Shown: piece after piece, positions 1 through 8,534 of the stretch
How positions within the stretch are numbered: the stretch's first letter is position 1
Layout of the letters: each line of letters opens with the position of its first letter
Assembly: GCF_021365465.1 (NCBI RefSeq)
Contig: NZ_CP089932.1
Location: forward strand, 1,550,001 to 1,614,000
Length of the DNA: 64,000 nucleotides
From: Erwinia tracheiphila
Lineage (GTDB): Bacteria > Pseudomonadota > Gammaproteobacteria > Enterobacterales > Enterobacteriaceae
Direction of reading: 5' to 3'
Position numbers and translations under genes: made by a program
The notes under the pieces: model-generated
What the model was told of the DNA's origin: nothing
The model's input: the letters and a program-made list of their open reading frames with translations, nothing else
The model's database searches: none

Positions 1-288
1 ACGGCGTGCCTCACTCTTGTGTTGAACCTTGTTAAGTTGGCGTCCAAGTTTGTTAATTAGCTCATTAATTGCAGTATACATATCTTCATGTTTTGCACTC
101 GCAATCAATGGCCCGTTCGGCGTATTGATTGTTGCATCCGCGACAAATTCTTTCGGCTCTTTAGACAGGACAATATGGGGATTAATCAGGTGAGTCTGCC
201 ATTTTTCAAGTTTAGCCAGACGTTCTTCGACATGTTGGCGGATTGCCGGAGTGATGTCCATTTGCTTACTGGTAATGTTCAGAACCAT
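1..288 (-). CDS. raiA: ribosome-associated inhibitor RaiA (3' end outside window)
   Basis: The minus-strand reading frame begins [16 protein letters not shown] and continues through [11 protein letters not shown] and [15 protein letters not shown], matching the E. coli RaiA/YfiA cold-shock ribosome factor almost residue for residue. RaiA binds the 30S A/P sites, stabilises 70S ribosomes and blocks translation in stationary phase. About 96 of roughly 113 codons are inside the window. The ATG at 288 follows a GAGGTAGG ribosome-binding site. As in E. coli it lies next to bamD and on the same strand, downstream of a hairpin terminator. Confidence 0.93.
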   Translation of the reverse strand, partial: MVLNITSKQMDITPAIRQHVEERLAKLEKWQTHLINPHIVLSKEPKEFVADATINTPNGPLIASAKHEDMYTAINELINKLGRQLNKVQHKSEARR

Positions 289-575
289 AGTACCTACCTC
301 TCTGTCATTTCCGTCGGATGTTAATTTAGCATACCTCGAAAATGAGGACAGTGAAGTATCTGCAAGACTTTTTTTTGTCACGTTTTGTCAATGAGAAAAA
401 ATTTGAGAGAGAGGAATAGATCGTAGTGGTGCAGGAAAAAATCTTGGGGGATAGTCAAAATGCCTTATTGGCAGTTTATCCTGACATAGGAAAAGATTGA
501 ACAGTAAAAACTAACTGTTAAAGCCTGTTGAAGAATATAATTATCAAATGAAGTATCTGTGTGAAACAGAGAGTA
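289..575. other. spacer between raiA and bamD, no gene seen
   Basis: AT-rich stretch upstream of raiA with stop codons in all frames. It should hold the raiA promoter; a TATGCT hexamer about 45 bases before the raiA start, on the minus strand, is a candidate -10 box, but no convincing -35 was assigned. Confidence 0.5.
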
Positions 576-602
576 AAAGGAGCTGATCGCAGCAGCTCCT
601 TT
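576..602 (-). terminator. Rho-independent terminator of bamD
   Basis: A perfect 10-bp inverted repeat (AAAGGAGCTG ... CAGCTCCTTT) with a 7-base loop sits just after the bamD stop codon; on the minus strand the stem ends in a short T run. It separates bamD from raiA transcription. Confidence 0.8.
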
Positions 603-609
603 GTGTTAA

Positions 610-1341
610 TCAAGCTTTATTTGCGGCAATAATGTTAGCGACCTTGTCCGCCTGTGTGCTTAACTGCAGCTGGCGATAGGCATTTTCCATCAAGGACAAA
701 GCATTGCGCGTTGCTTGGGTATCTGGATAATCCTTCATCATTTGTTCAACACGATTGACAACAGCAACGTACGCTCCGCGCTTGGTGTAAAACTGTGCGA
801 CGGAGAGTTCATATTTTGCCAGGCGATCTTTGAGATATATCAGACGCTTTCTTGCATCTGTAGCATACTGACTGTTTGGATAACCGCGCAGCAATTGAGA
901 GAAATCATGAAACGCATCCCGCGCGTGGCTGGGATCGCGATCGGAACGATCGATGCCGAAAAAGCCCTGCAGAGCGCTGTCGTCCAGAGTCATATCTGTC
1001 AGACCGCGTATATAGATTACGTAATCTATATTAAGATGAGTCGGATTCAGACGCATAAAGCGATCGATTGCAGCTTGCGCTAATGGCAAATCGGCATTTT
1101 TGTAATAAGCGTAAATCAGATCTAACTGAACTTGTTGGGAGTAAGGCCCAAATGGATAGCGGTTATCGAGTGCTTCCAGTTGCGTTATTGCTCCTTTAAA
1201 GTTACCGTCCTGCAGTTTTTGCTGGGCTGTGGCATAGATCTCAGAAGGTGGGCTATCGGGGACGATGTCCTTCGAGCCGGAACAACCTGCCAATGCCAGG
1301 CTCAACGTGGTTGCAGCCACCAGATATTTCATACGCGTCAT
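610..1341 (-). CDS. bamD: outer membrane assembly lipoprotein BamD
   Basis: 243-residue lipoprotein (E. coli 245) of the BAM complex, which inserts beta-barrel proteins into the outer membrane. The chosen start gives [20 protein letters not shown], a signal peptide with lipobox LAGC and acylated Cys20. The rest is TPR-like, with the family hallmarks [31 protein letters not shown] and [15 protein letters not shown]. An in-frame ATG 78 bases upstream exists but would bury the signal peptide, so it is rejected. Divergent from rluD. Essential in E. coli and intact here. Confidence 0.96.
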   Translation of the reverse strand: MTRMKYLVAATTLSLALAGCSGSKDIVPDSPPSEIYATAQQKLQDGNFKGAITQLEALDNRYPFGPYSQQVQLDLIYAYYKNADLPLAQAAIDRFMRLNPTHLNIDYVIYIRGLTDMTLDDSALQGFFGIDRSDRDPSHARDAFHDFSQLLRGYPNSQYATDARKRLIYLKDRLAKYELSVAQFYTKRGAYVAVVNRVEQMMKDYPDTQATRNALSLMENAYRQLQLSTQADKVANIIAANKA

Positions 1342-1472
1342 GACGATTTGATTATCCTCAGAAGTGTTATTCAGGAAGCTGTCCATGTAGCTCCCGATAG
1401 TGACCATGTACGATAGCACATTATATTAAACGGCATCGCCGTGAAAACCCAACGTTAACGAAGAAGCTGTTT

Positions 1473-2450
1473 ATGGCACAACAAGTAGAACTCAACGCAA
1501 CAATCGCTGAATCGCAACTCGGACAACGCTTAGATCAGGCTTTGGCTGAATTGTTCCCGGATTATTCACGATCTCGTATAAAAGACTGGATCCTCAATCG
1601 GCGCGTCACAGTCAATGGTGCGATTACCGCAAGACCAAAGGAAAAAGTACTGGGTGGCGAACAGATTACTATTAAGGCTGAGATTGAAGAGGATGTACGC
1701 TGGAAGGCACAGGATATCGCGCTCGACATTGTCTATGAAGACGATGACATTCTGATTATTAACAAGCCTCATAATTTAGTTGTACATCCGGGAGCAGGCA
1801 ATCCTGATGGGACTGTACTTAATGCGTTACTTCACAGATATCCTGCCATATGCGATGTACCTCGAGCTGGTATAGTGCATCGTCTTGATAAGGATACAAC
1901 CGGACTTATGGTTGTGGCAAAAACAGTACCCGCACAGACTCATCTGGTGGAATCTTTACAGCTGCGCGAAATAACCCGAGAGTACGAAGCGGTAGCCATT
2001 GGCAGAATGACAGCAGGTGGTAGCGTTGATGAACCGATTAGTCGCCATTCCACTAAACGGACCCATATGGCGGTACATCCTATGGGGAAACCTGCCACAA
2101 CACATTATCGCATCATGGAGCATTTTCGTGCGCATACCCGCATGCGTCTGCGTCTCGAAACGGGTCGCACTCATCAGATACGTGTGCACATGTCACACAT
2201 CAACCATCCTCTGGTTGGCGATCCTCTCTATGGTGGACGTCCTCGCCCACCAAAAGGCGCTTCTGATAATTTTATCTCTGCTTTACGCAAGTTTGATCGT
2301 CAGGCGCTTCATGCCACAATGTTACGTTTATATCATCCTATTACTGGAATTGAGATGGAATGGCATGCGCCATTGCCGCAGGACATGATCGATCTGATTG
2401 CCGCATTAAAGGCAGATAGTGAAGAGTTTAAAGAACAACTGGACTGGTAA
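1473..2450 (+). CDS. rluD: 23S rRNA pseudouridine(1911/1915/1917) synthase RluD
   Basis: 325 residues. An N-terminal S4 RNA-binding domain (about residues 18-80) precedes the RluA-type catalytic domain with the motif HRLDKDTTG at 136-144; Asp139 is the catalytic residue, at the same number as in E. coli. It isomerises three uridines in helix 69 of 23S rRNA, which is needed for 50S assembly. The stop overlaps the ATG of pgeF by one base (TAATG), so the two are translationally coupled. Divergent from bamD as in E. coli. Confidence 0.96.
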   Translation: MAQQVELNATIAESQLGQRLDQALAELFPDYSRSRIKDWILNRRVTVNGAITARPKEKVLGGEQITIKAEIEEDVRWKAQDIALDIVYEDDDILIINKPHNLVVHPGAGNPDGTVLNALLHRYPAICDVPRAGIVHRLDKDTTGLMVVAKTVPAQTHLVESLQLREITREYEAVAIGRMTAGGSVDEPISRHSTKRTHMAVHPMGKPATTHYRIMEHFRAHTRMRLRLETGRTHQIRVHMSHINHPLVGDPLYGGRPRPPKGASDNFISALRKFDRQALHATMLRLYHPITGIEMEWHAPLPQDMIDLIAALKADSEEFKEQLDW

Positions 2451-3178
2451 TGAATCTGATTATTCCCGAATGGAATGCTCCTGCCAGTGTACGGGCATGT
2501 TCCACTACAAGGCGGGGTGGCATGAGTTGCCCGCCGTGGGATGCTTTAAATCTGGGCGCTCACGTGGGTGACAGTTCGGCTAATGTGCAGCATAACCGGC
2601 AGTATCTGTCTGAATGTGCTGATTTACCCACGATACCAGTATGGCTCGAGCAGGTGCATGGAACAGAAGTACTTCATCTGACGGATAGTCAGCCATCTTC
2701 TTTACGCGCAGATGCGTCTTATACTCGCGATCGTGACCGGGTTTGTACAGTAATGACTGCCGATTGCCTGCCCGTATTATTCTGTTCTCGTGATGGAAAA
2801 GAGATTGCAGCGGTTCATGCTGGCTGGAGAGGGTTATGCAACGGTGTTTTAGAAGCGACGCTGAATGCTTTTGACGCTCCGGCAAAAGATATATTTGCCT
2901 GGATGGGGCCTGCTATTGGGCCTGAGGCTTTCGAAGTTGGCTCAGAGGTGCGTGAATCATTTGTTTCGCAAGATTTAGCCTTCGATGCTGCATTTTGGCC
3001 CGCAGGTGAGAAGTATTATGCCGACATCTGGCAGCTTGCACGCATCCGCCTCACCCGAGCAGGGGTCAGGGAGATCACAGGAGGAGGACGCTGTACCTTC
3101 CTGAACAAAAAGCAATTTTTCTCATTCCGCCGGGATGGAACAACTGGCCGTATGGCAACTTTGATCTGGCTGATATAA
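2450..3178 (+). CDS. pgeF: peptidoglycan editing factor PgeF (YfiH), DUF152
   Basis: 242 residues (E. coli 243). Family motifs are present: TADCLPVLF (about 103-111), AVHAGWRGL (about 123-131) and GPAIGPEAFEVG; the Cys and His residues are the metal/active-site ligands of this laccase-fold family. PgeF removes wrongly incorporated L-Ser from UDP-MurNAc peptides, and relatives act as purine nucleoside phosphorylases. It overlaps rluD by one base and precedes clpB, the E. coli order. Confidence 0.93.
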   Translation: MNLIIPEWNAPASVRACSTTRRGGMSCPPWDALNLGAHVGDSSANVQHNRQYLSECADLPTIPVWLEQVHGTEVLHLTDSQPSSLRADASYTRDRDRVCTVMTADCLPVLFCSRDGKEIAAVHAGWRGLCNGVLEATLNAFDAPAKDIFAWMGPAIGPEAFEVGSEVRESFVSQDLAFDAAFWPAGEKYYADIWQLARIRLTRAGVREITGGGRCTFLNKKQFFSFRRDGTTGRMATLIWLI

Positions 3179-3238
3179 CCTGTCGCCACAAGACGGTTCG
3201 GATTGATGTATTTTTCACCAAAATGTTCGGGTCATTAA

Positions 3239-3266
3239 CTTGAAAATTTGAGGCATGACCTCATTT
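3239..3266 (+). promoter_or_regulatory. sigma-32 (heat shock) promoter of clpB
   Basis: CTTGAAA at 3239-3245, a 13-base spacer and CCTCATTT at 3259-3266 closely match the RpoH consensus CTTGAAA-N(13-14)-CCCCATNT. It lies 38 bases upstream of the clpB start, where the E. coli clpB heat-shock promoter also lies. Confidence 0.82.
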
Positions 3267-3303
3267 GATCTCCAGTAGCAATTTGACCTGAATGGGGGAA
3301 ATT

Positions 3304-5877
3304 ATGCGTCTGGACCGTCTTACCAATAAATTTCAGCTTGCTCTGGCTGATGCCCAATCACTAGCCCTTGGGCACGATAACCAGTTTATTGAACCTCTCC
3401 ACCTTATGAGTGCTTTGCTCAGTCAGGAAGGCGGGTCTGTAGGACCTTTACTTACTACTGCGGGCATTGATGTTACTTCGCTTGCTAATAATATCCACCA
3501 GGCAATCACGCGACTTCCCAGAGTTGAAGGAAGTGATGGAGATGTACAACCTTCATCAGACCTGATTCGTGTGCTTAATCTATGTGATAAGTTTGCACAA
3601 AAACGTGGCGATAATTTTATATCATCCGAACTTTTTGTGCTGGCAGCTCTTGATTCTCGAGGTTCTCTTGCCGATTTGCTTAAACTCGCTGGAGCGACCA
3701 GTGAAAAGTTGGCTCGGGCTGTCGAGCAAATACGAGGAGGGGAAAACGTGAACGACCAGGGGGCAGAAGACCAGCGGCATGCGCTGAAGAAATATACTAT
3801 CGATCTCACCGAAAGAGCAGAGAAAGGTAAACTGGATCCGGTGATTGGTCGTGATGAAGAAATACGTCGAACTATCCAGGTATTGCAACGCCGTACAAAA
3901 AACAATCCTGTGCTTATTGGTGAGCCGGGGGTAGGTAAAACAGCCATTGTTGAAGGACTTGCTCAACGAATTATCAATGGTGAAGTGCCGGAAGGCCTGA
4001 AAGGTCGCCGGGTACTGGCGCTTGATATGGGGGCGCTGGTAGCGGGTGCTAAATATCGTGGCGAGTTTGAAGAGCGCCTGAAAGGTGTTCTTAACGATCT
4101 CTCGAAACAGGAAGGCAATGTTATTCTGTTTATTGACGAACTCCATACGATGGTCGGTGCGGGCAAGGTCGATGGCGCAATGGATGCAGGGAATATGCTT
4201 AAACCTGCGCTGGCGCGTGGTGAACTACATTGCGTTGGTGCCACTACGTTGGATGAATATCGTCAATATATCGAAAAAGATGCTGCACTGGAGCGTCGTT
4301 TCCAGAAGGTTTTTGTCGCAGAACCCAGTGTCGAAGACACGATTGCGATTTTACGTGGTTTAAAAGAACGATACGAATTGCATCATCACGTTCAGATTAC
4401 CGATCCTGCAATTGTCGCTGCGGCGACGTTATCTCATCGTTACATTGCTGATCGACAGTTACCCGATAAAGCTATAGACCTGATTGACGAAGCAGCTTCC
4501 AGCATTCGTATGCAGATTGATTCTAAACCGGAATCACTTGATCGTTTAGAACGACGCATTATCCAGCTCAAATTGGAACAGCAGGCGCTTAAAAAAGAAT
4601 CTGATGATGCCAGTATTAAGCGTCTTGATATGCTGGAAGATGAGCTGACTCGCAAAGAACGTGATTACTCTGAACTGGAAGAAGAGTGGAAAGCTGAAAA
4701 AGCCTCACTATCAGGTACGCAAACAATTAAAGCCGAGCTGGAACAGGCGAAGTTATTACTTGAGCAAGCACGACGTTCGGGTGATCTTGCGCAAATGTCT
4801 GAGTTGCAATATGGGAAAATTCCCGATTTGGAAAAGCAGTTAGCCTCTGCTACTCAGTCAGAAGGCAAAACAATGCGGTTATTACGTAATCGCGTAACAG
4901 ACATTGAAATTGCAGATGTACTGGCACGTTGGACCGGCATTCCTGTTGATCGAATGATGGAAGGGGAACGGGACAAGTTGCTGCGAATGGAACAGGAGTT
5001 ACATTCTCGGGTTATCGGACAGGATGAAGCTGTTGAAGCTGTTTCCAATGCAATTCGGCGTAGCAGAGCAGGTCTGGCCGATCCAAATCGTCCTATTGGT
5101 TCCTTCCTCTTCCTTGGTCCCACCGGGGTAGGAAAAACTGAATTATGTAAAGCGCTGGCTCATTTCATGTTCGATAGTGATGATGCGATGGTACGTCTTG
5201 ATATGTCAGAGTTTATGGAGAAGCATGCTGTATCCCGATTGATAGGTGCCCCTCCCGGATATATTGGATACGAAGAAGGTGGCTATCTCACTGAGGCAGT
5301 GCGGCGTCGCCCATACTCAGTCATTCTTCTTGATGAAGTTGAAAAGGCACATCCTGATGTTTTCAATATTTTGCTACAGGTGCTTGATGATGGTCGCTTG
5401 ACTGACGGCCAGGGAAGGACTGTTGATTTTCGTAACACAGTGGTAATTATGACGTCTAATCTTGGGTCAGACCTGATCCAGGAACGCTTTGACGCATTAG
5501 GATACGGTGAAATGAAAGATGTGGTGATGAATGTAGTCACGCACCATTTCCGTCCTGAATTTATCAACCGCATCGATGAAGTAGTCGTGTTTCATCCTCT
5601 TGGTGAAAAACATATTGCTTCAATTGCTAGAATCCAGTTGCAGCGGCTTTATAAGCGTCTTAATGAACGTGGATATGAGTTGTATATTTCAGATAAGGCA
5701 CTGCATATGCTTGCTGAAAACGGCTACGACCCTGTTTATGGTGCACGACCACTGAAACGAGCTATCCAACAGCATATTGAGAATCCACTGGCCCAGCAGA
5801 TTCTTTCAGGCAGTCTTGTTCCTGGAAAAAAAATAGAAATGGATGTGGAGAACGACACAATTATTGCACATCAATAG
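3304..5877 (+). CDS. clpB: disaggregase chaperone ClpB (Hsp104 family)
   Basis: 857 residues, the same length as E. coli ClpB when started at [10 protein letters not shown] (3304, after TGGGGGAA); an ATG 12 bases upstream is ignored. Order: N-domain (1-145), AAA+ module 1 with Walker A GEPGVGKT (206-213), the M-domain coiled coil (about 400-520), and AAA+ module 2 with Walker A GPTGVGKT (605-612). ClpB threads aggregated proteins through its hexamer together with DnaK. Intact, with a sigma-32 promoter and its own terminator. Confidence 0.97.
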   Translation: MRLDRLTNKFQLALADAQSLALGHDNQFIEPLHLMSALLSQEGGSVGPLLTTAGIDVTSLANNIHQAITRLPRVEGSDGDVQPSSDLIRVLNLCDKFAQKRGDNFISSELFVLAALDSRGSLADLLKLAGATSEKLARAVEQIRGGENVNDQGAEDQRHALKKYTIDLTERAEKGKLDPVIGRDEEIRRTIQVLQRRTKNNPVLIGEPGVGKTAIVEGLAQRIINGEVPEGLKGRRVLALDMGALVAGAKYRGEFEERLKGVLNDLSKQEGNVILFIDELHTMVGAGKVDGAMDAGNMLKPALARGELHCVGATTLDEYRQYIEKDAALERRFQKVFVAEPSVEDTIAILRGLKERYELHHHVQITDPAIVAAATLSHRYIADRQLPDKAIDLIDEAASSIRMQIDSKPESLDRLERRIIQLKLEQQALKKESDDASIKRLDMLEDELTRKERDYSELEEEWKAEKASLSGTQTIKAELEQAKLLLEQARRSGDLAQMSELQYGKIPDLEKQLASATQSEGKTMRLLRNRVTDIEIADVLARWTGIPVDRMMEGERDKLLRMEQELHSRVIGQDEAVEAVSNAIRRSRAGLADPNRPIGSFLFLGPTGVGKTELCKALAHFMFDSDDAMVRLDMSEFMEKHAVSRLIGAPPGYIGYEEGGYLTEAVRRRPYSVILLDEVEKAHPDVFNILLQVLDDGRLTDGQGRTVDFRNTVVIMTSNLGSDLIQERFDALGYGEMKDVVMNVVTHHFRPEFINRIDEVVVFHPLGEKHIASIARIQLQRLYKRLNERGYELYISDKALHMLAENGYDPVYGARPLKRAIQQHIENPLAQQILSGSLVPGKKIEMDVENDTIIAHQ

Positions 5878-5921
5878 TTTGCTAAAGCCTCTGCATTTCT
5901 GACGCTTTATCCTTTTAATGG

Positions 5922-5957
5922 AAAGCACCTACTTGAAATATGTCGGTGCTTTTATTT
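5922..5957 (+). terminator. terminator downstream of clpB
   Basis: AAAGCACC and GGTGCTTT form an 8-bp stem around a 15-base loop, followed by TTATTT, 45 bases past the clpB stop. Confidence 0.75.
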
Positions 5958-6112
5958 CTAAATCCTGTGAGAAGCCCCTGCCAACTACTGTTTTGGCATC
6001 TTAAAAGATTACCAGGCTGATACGAACTTACGTTTATATAATTTATTTTATCACCCGTTTAATGGCAGCGTCTAAAGCAGCGATGTAGGCCATTTCTGGT
6101 CGTGACGCAGAT

Positions 6113-6616
6113 TTATTGATAATGATGAAGAGTAAGATACCAACCGATGATCTTATCGTGCATTTCCTCTGACTTCGAAAAGCAAATTGTTCTGCGGGTC
6201 AGTCGTTTGATATGTATACGAAGATTAAGATTATGTCGTTCTGTCCGTTGGGTATATTTCTTGCTCACCACGTGGCTTGTTGCACTTAACCGAACTTTAT
6301 AAACCGGCCAGGCATCTGTCATATAAAAGGCAATGTTAAATTTGCTTAACAGGGCCAGCAATCGTCGCAGGGTCGGGGCATTTCTCGGGCCGAAGACATG
6401 GGCCAGAGCACGTTTGCGGATACGGTCATAAGCATAGAACAACCACCGGGGATTGCTTTTACACCGCACGTAAGACCATTGTTCACCGGCTTCACAGCAG
6501 ATAACAACCTCCGTTTCGGGGTCGATATTCTCAGCTACCTGCTTTGGCGAAATTTTTTTAAGTGCCGCAGAACCGTATTGAGGCTGATACCGAGAACCCG
6601 TGCGGTATCGCGACAT
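6113..6616 (-). CDS. insB: IS1 transposase InsB
   Basis: 167 residues, the length of IS1 InsB, with the conserved stretches RWLFYAYDRIRKRALAHVFG, MTDAWPVYK and YTQRTERHNLNLR of the DDE nuclease. In IS1 the active enzyme is an InsA-InsB fusion made by -1 frameshifting at an A-rich slippery run. Because insA is frameshifted here, this copy probably cannot make the fusion. Confidence 0.9.
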   Translation of the reverse strand: MSRYRTGSRYQPQYGSAALKKISPKQVAENIDPETEVVICCEAGEQWSYVRCKSNPRWLFYAYDRIRKRALAHVFGPRNAPTLRRLLALLSKFNIAFYMTDAWPVYKVRLSATSHVVSKKYTQRTERHNLNLRIHIKRLTRRTICFSKSEEMHDKIIGWYLTLHHYQ

Positions 6617-6811
6617 CTGTAACCATTCATGGCCATATTAACAATGGTCTGGTGTGTGTCTGGTTTGGCACCGGAGTAGCTAAATTTGAGCTGAAAGGTC
6701 TTTGAACAATGCTTGCAGATGTAACGTTGGGCACCCGGATGCTGAATGTCCGTTACATCGTACAGCATGAGTTTCATTGCACTGAGGGCAGACGACATCA
6801 ACTTTAGCCAT
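6535..6811 (-). pseudogene. insA: insA of IS1 copy 1, frameshifted
   Basis: The zinc-finger/HTH protein frame starts MAKVDVVCPQCNE at 6811, but an extra C (GGGCACCCGG against GGGCACCGG in other copies) shifts the frame after about 25 codons. The C-terminal part, ending LRHLKKFRQSR, remains readable in the shifted frame. Confidence 0.85.
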
Positions 6812-7045
6812 ATGTTACCTCCAAAGCGCAAAGCATACGTGATCAGCAAGTCTGCGTCACGACCGTATTTCGTGGCATAAAACAGTTGTTACCATTAAAC
6901 AGAATTACGGTAGCCCGTTTAGATTATGTATAATATAGCAGTTGATATTGATGAGACTTTGTTAGTTCTTATCAGAAGCGTGTTTTTTATATTATTTATC
7001 AGAGGGAAACGTTCAGAAACTGGTTATCCAATTGTATTTGCATAC

Positions 7046-7067
7046 AAAACCCCGTATTTATACAGGG
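7046..7067 (-). terminator. terminator of pssA
   Basis: On the minus strand CCCTGTAT-AA-ATACGGGG forms an 8-bp stem with one G-U pair, followed by TTTTG, 13 bases after the pssA stop. Confidence 0.6.
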
Positions 7068-7079
7068 CGGCAATTTAGG

Positions 7080-8435
7080 TTAAAGGATTCGGCTAATTAT
7101 TCTGTCTATACGAATGCGACGCAGGCGTCGAATTAACTTTCGAACTTTGACCGGATAGTCAGCAATACTTTCCAAATCGCTAAAATGTTGAACAGCCGTA
7201 GTATGTTGGCGAATTAACTCCAGTTCCTTTGCCTTTTGAGCGCTTAGTTGTTGGAGAGGGTCGTGAATTAATACCGCATTTTCTAAATCCAGTCGCCACG
7301 CTCGTGGATTAAGGTTGTTTCCGGTAATTAACATCCACTCTTCATCCACCCACATTCCCTTAAGGTGATAACTGTTCTCGCCATCACGCCATAGCCTTAC
7401 CAGCAACTGACCATTAGTGACATAATATTGCAGGCGGCTAAGAAAACGACGGAGGTTAATTTCATAGAGGTAAGGCAAAGCGCCAATAATTTTGAATGGC
7501 TGATTTTGAGGGATATAAAAATCGTTTGCTGTTTTATCACCTACGATGATTTCCACTTCCTTACCTTGACGTAGTAACCAAATAATATTCCTGACCAAAA
7601 TAGCGGGAAGATTGAAATAGGGCGTACAAATAGTCAGTTTTTGCTCGGTTGCCGGCATCAGATGATAGATGGTTTTATTAAGCAAACTGCGTTTACCAAG
7701 CCCAACCAGTGGTGTGACAGTTAGCTGTTCATTACCTGCATCTGCTGTAAAATCATAATCAAATCCGCGGAGGTCCTGACGGAACTGCCGGGTTTCATTT
7801 TTAATTTCCAGGCTTTTTGGACGCTGATATTGATTAAGTTGGTGTACTGCGTCAGCCTGAATAAGATTCTGGTCGACCCAATTAATCAATGTATCTGTCA
7901 GACGGGAGTTGGTAATCAAGTGGTAGCGATCGTAACGGTATTTGTCATGTTGATGCAGGTACACATCGTTCAGACTGGCACCAGTATATAGCAGGGTATC
8001 ATCAATAATCGAACCCTTAAGGTGCAGTACCCCAAGTGCTTCACGGGTATTAACGGGCACACCATAAACCGGAATGTCAATATCACCATTTTTATCGGCA
8101 ACTTCGCAATACCAGTCAGCATTTGTCACACCGCGCACTGCGCCAATACGGCCACGTTGGGCACGGTGCCAGTCAACTAAAATTCTGATATCCAGATTCG
8201 GGCGGCGTCGCTTTGCATCATATAGCGCGGAAAGAATGATTCGACCTGCATCATCATTCTCAAGATACAGAGCAATAATGCAAATTCGCTGACTGGCGTT
8301 AGTTATTTTTTCCAGCAGTGCCTCACGAAAATTAGCGGCAGAGTAAAGCGTGGTAAAGTCGGCAACCAGCTGAGACAATTTTGGCAGTTGCGCAAGGTGC
8401 TGTTGGTGTTTATTACGTTTAAATTTAGACAGCAT
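7080..8435 (-). CDS. pssA: CDP-diacylglycerol-serine O-phosphatidyltransferase PssA
   Basis: 451 residues, identical in length to E. coli PssA when started at MLSKFKRNKHQQHLAQ (ATG at 8435; a GTG one codon earlier is possible). Two phospholipase-D HKD motifs are visible: LHLKGSIIDD (about residue 137) and YHLKGMWVDE (about 357). It makes phosphatidylserine, the precursor of phosphatidylethanolamine, and is a peripheral protein with a basic C-terminus (RKLIRRLRRIRIDR). Intact. patZ lies upstream on the same strand. Confidence 0.96.
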   Translation of the reverse strand: MLSKFKRNKHQQHLAQLPKLSQLVADFTTLYSAANFREALLEKITNASQRICIIALYLENDDAGRIILSALYDAKRRRPNLDIRILVDWHRAQRGRIGAVRGVTNADWYCEVADKNGDIDIPVYGVPVNTREALGVLHLKGSIIDDTLLYTGASLNDVYLHQHDKYRYDRYHLITNSRLTDTLINWVDQNLIQADAVHQLNQYQRPKSLEIKNETRQFRQDLRGFDYDFTADAGNEQLTVTPLVGLGKRSLLNKTIYHLMPATEQKLTICTPYFNLPAILVRNIIWLLRQGKEVEIIVGDKTANDFYIPQNQPFKIIGALPYLYEINLRRFLSRLQYYVTNGQLLVRLWRDGENSYHLKGMWVDEEWMLITGNNLNPRAWRLDLENAVLIHDPLQQLSAQKAKELELIRQHTTAVQHFSDLESIADYPVKVRKLIRRLRRIRIDRIISRIL

Positions 8436-8534
8436 CACAATGCGTTTCTTCTCTGTTTATGAAATGGCTTTGCGCCATGGAATCATCATTCCAGTAGCGA
8501 ATAATATCATCTGTTAACACTGATGTCGGCAGGT

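Larger units (their letters stand above)
6098..6864 (-). mobile_element. IS1-family element, copy 1 (767 bp)
   Basis: Terminal inverted repeats start GGTCGTGACGCAGA and end TCTGCGTCACGACC. Size and two-gene plan (insA, insB) are those of IS1. It is one base longer than the 766-bp copies because of an inserted C in insA. The 8-base flanks (CCATTTCT and GTATTTCG) are not a duplication. It lies between clpB and pssA, where E. coli has rrnG and kgtP. Confidence 0.93.
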
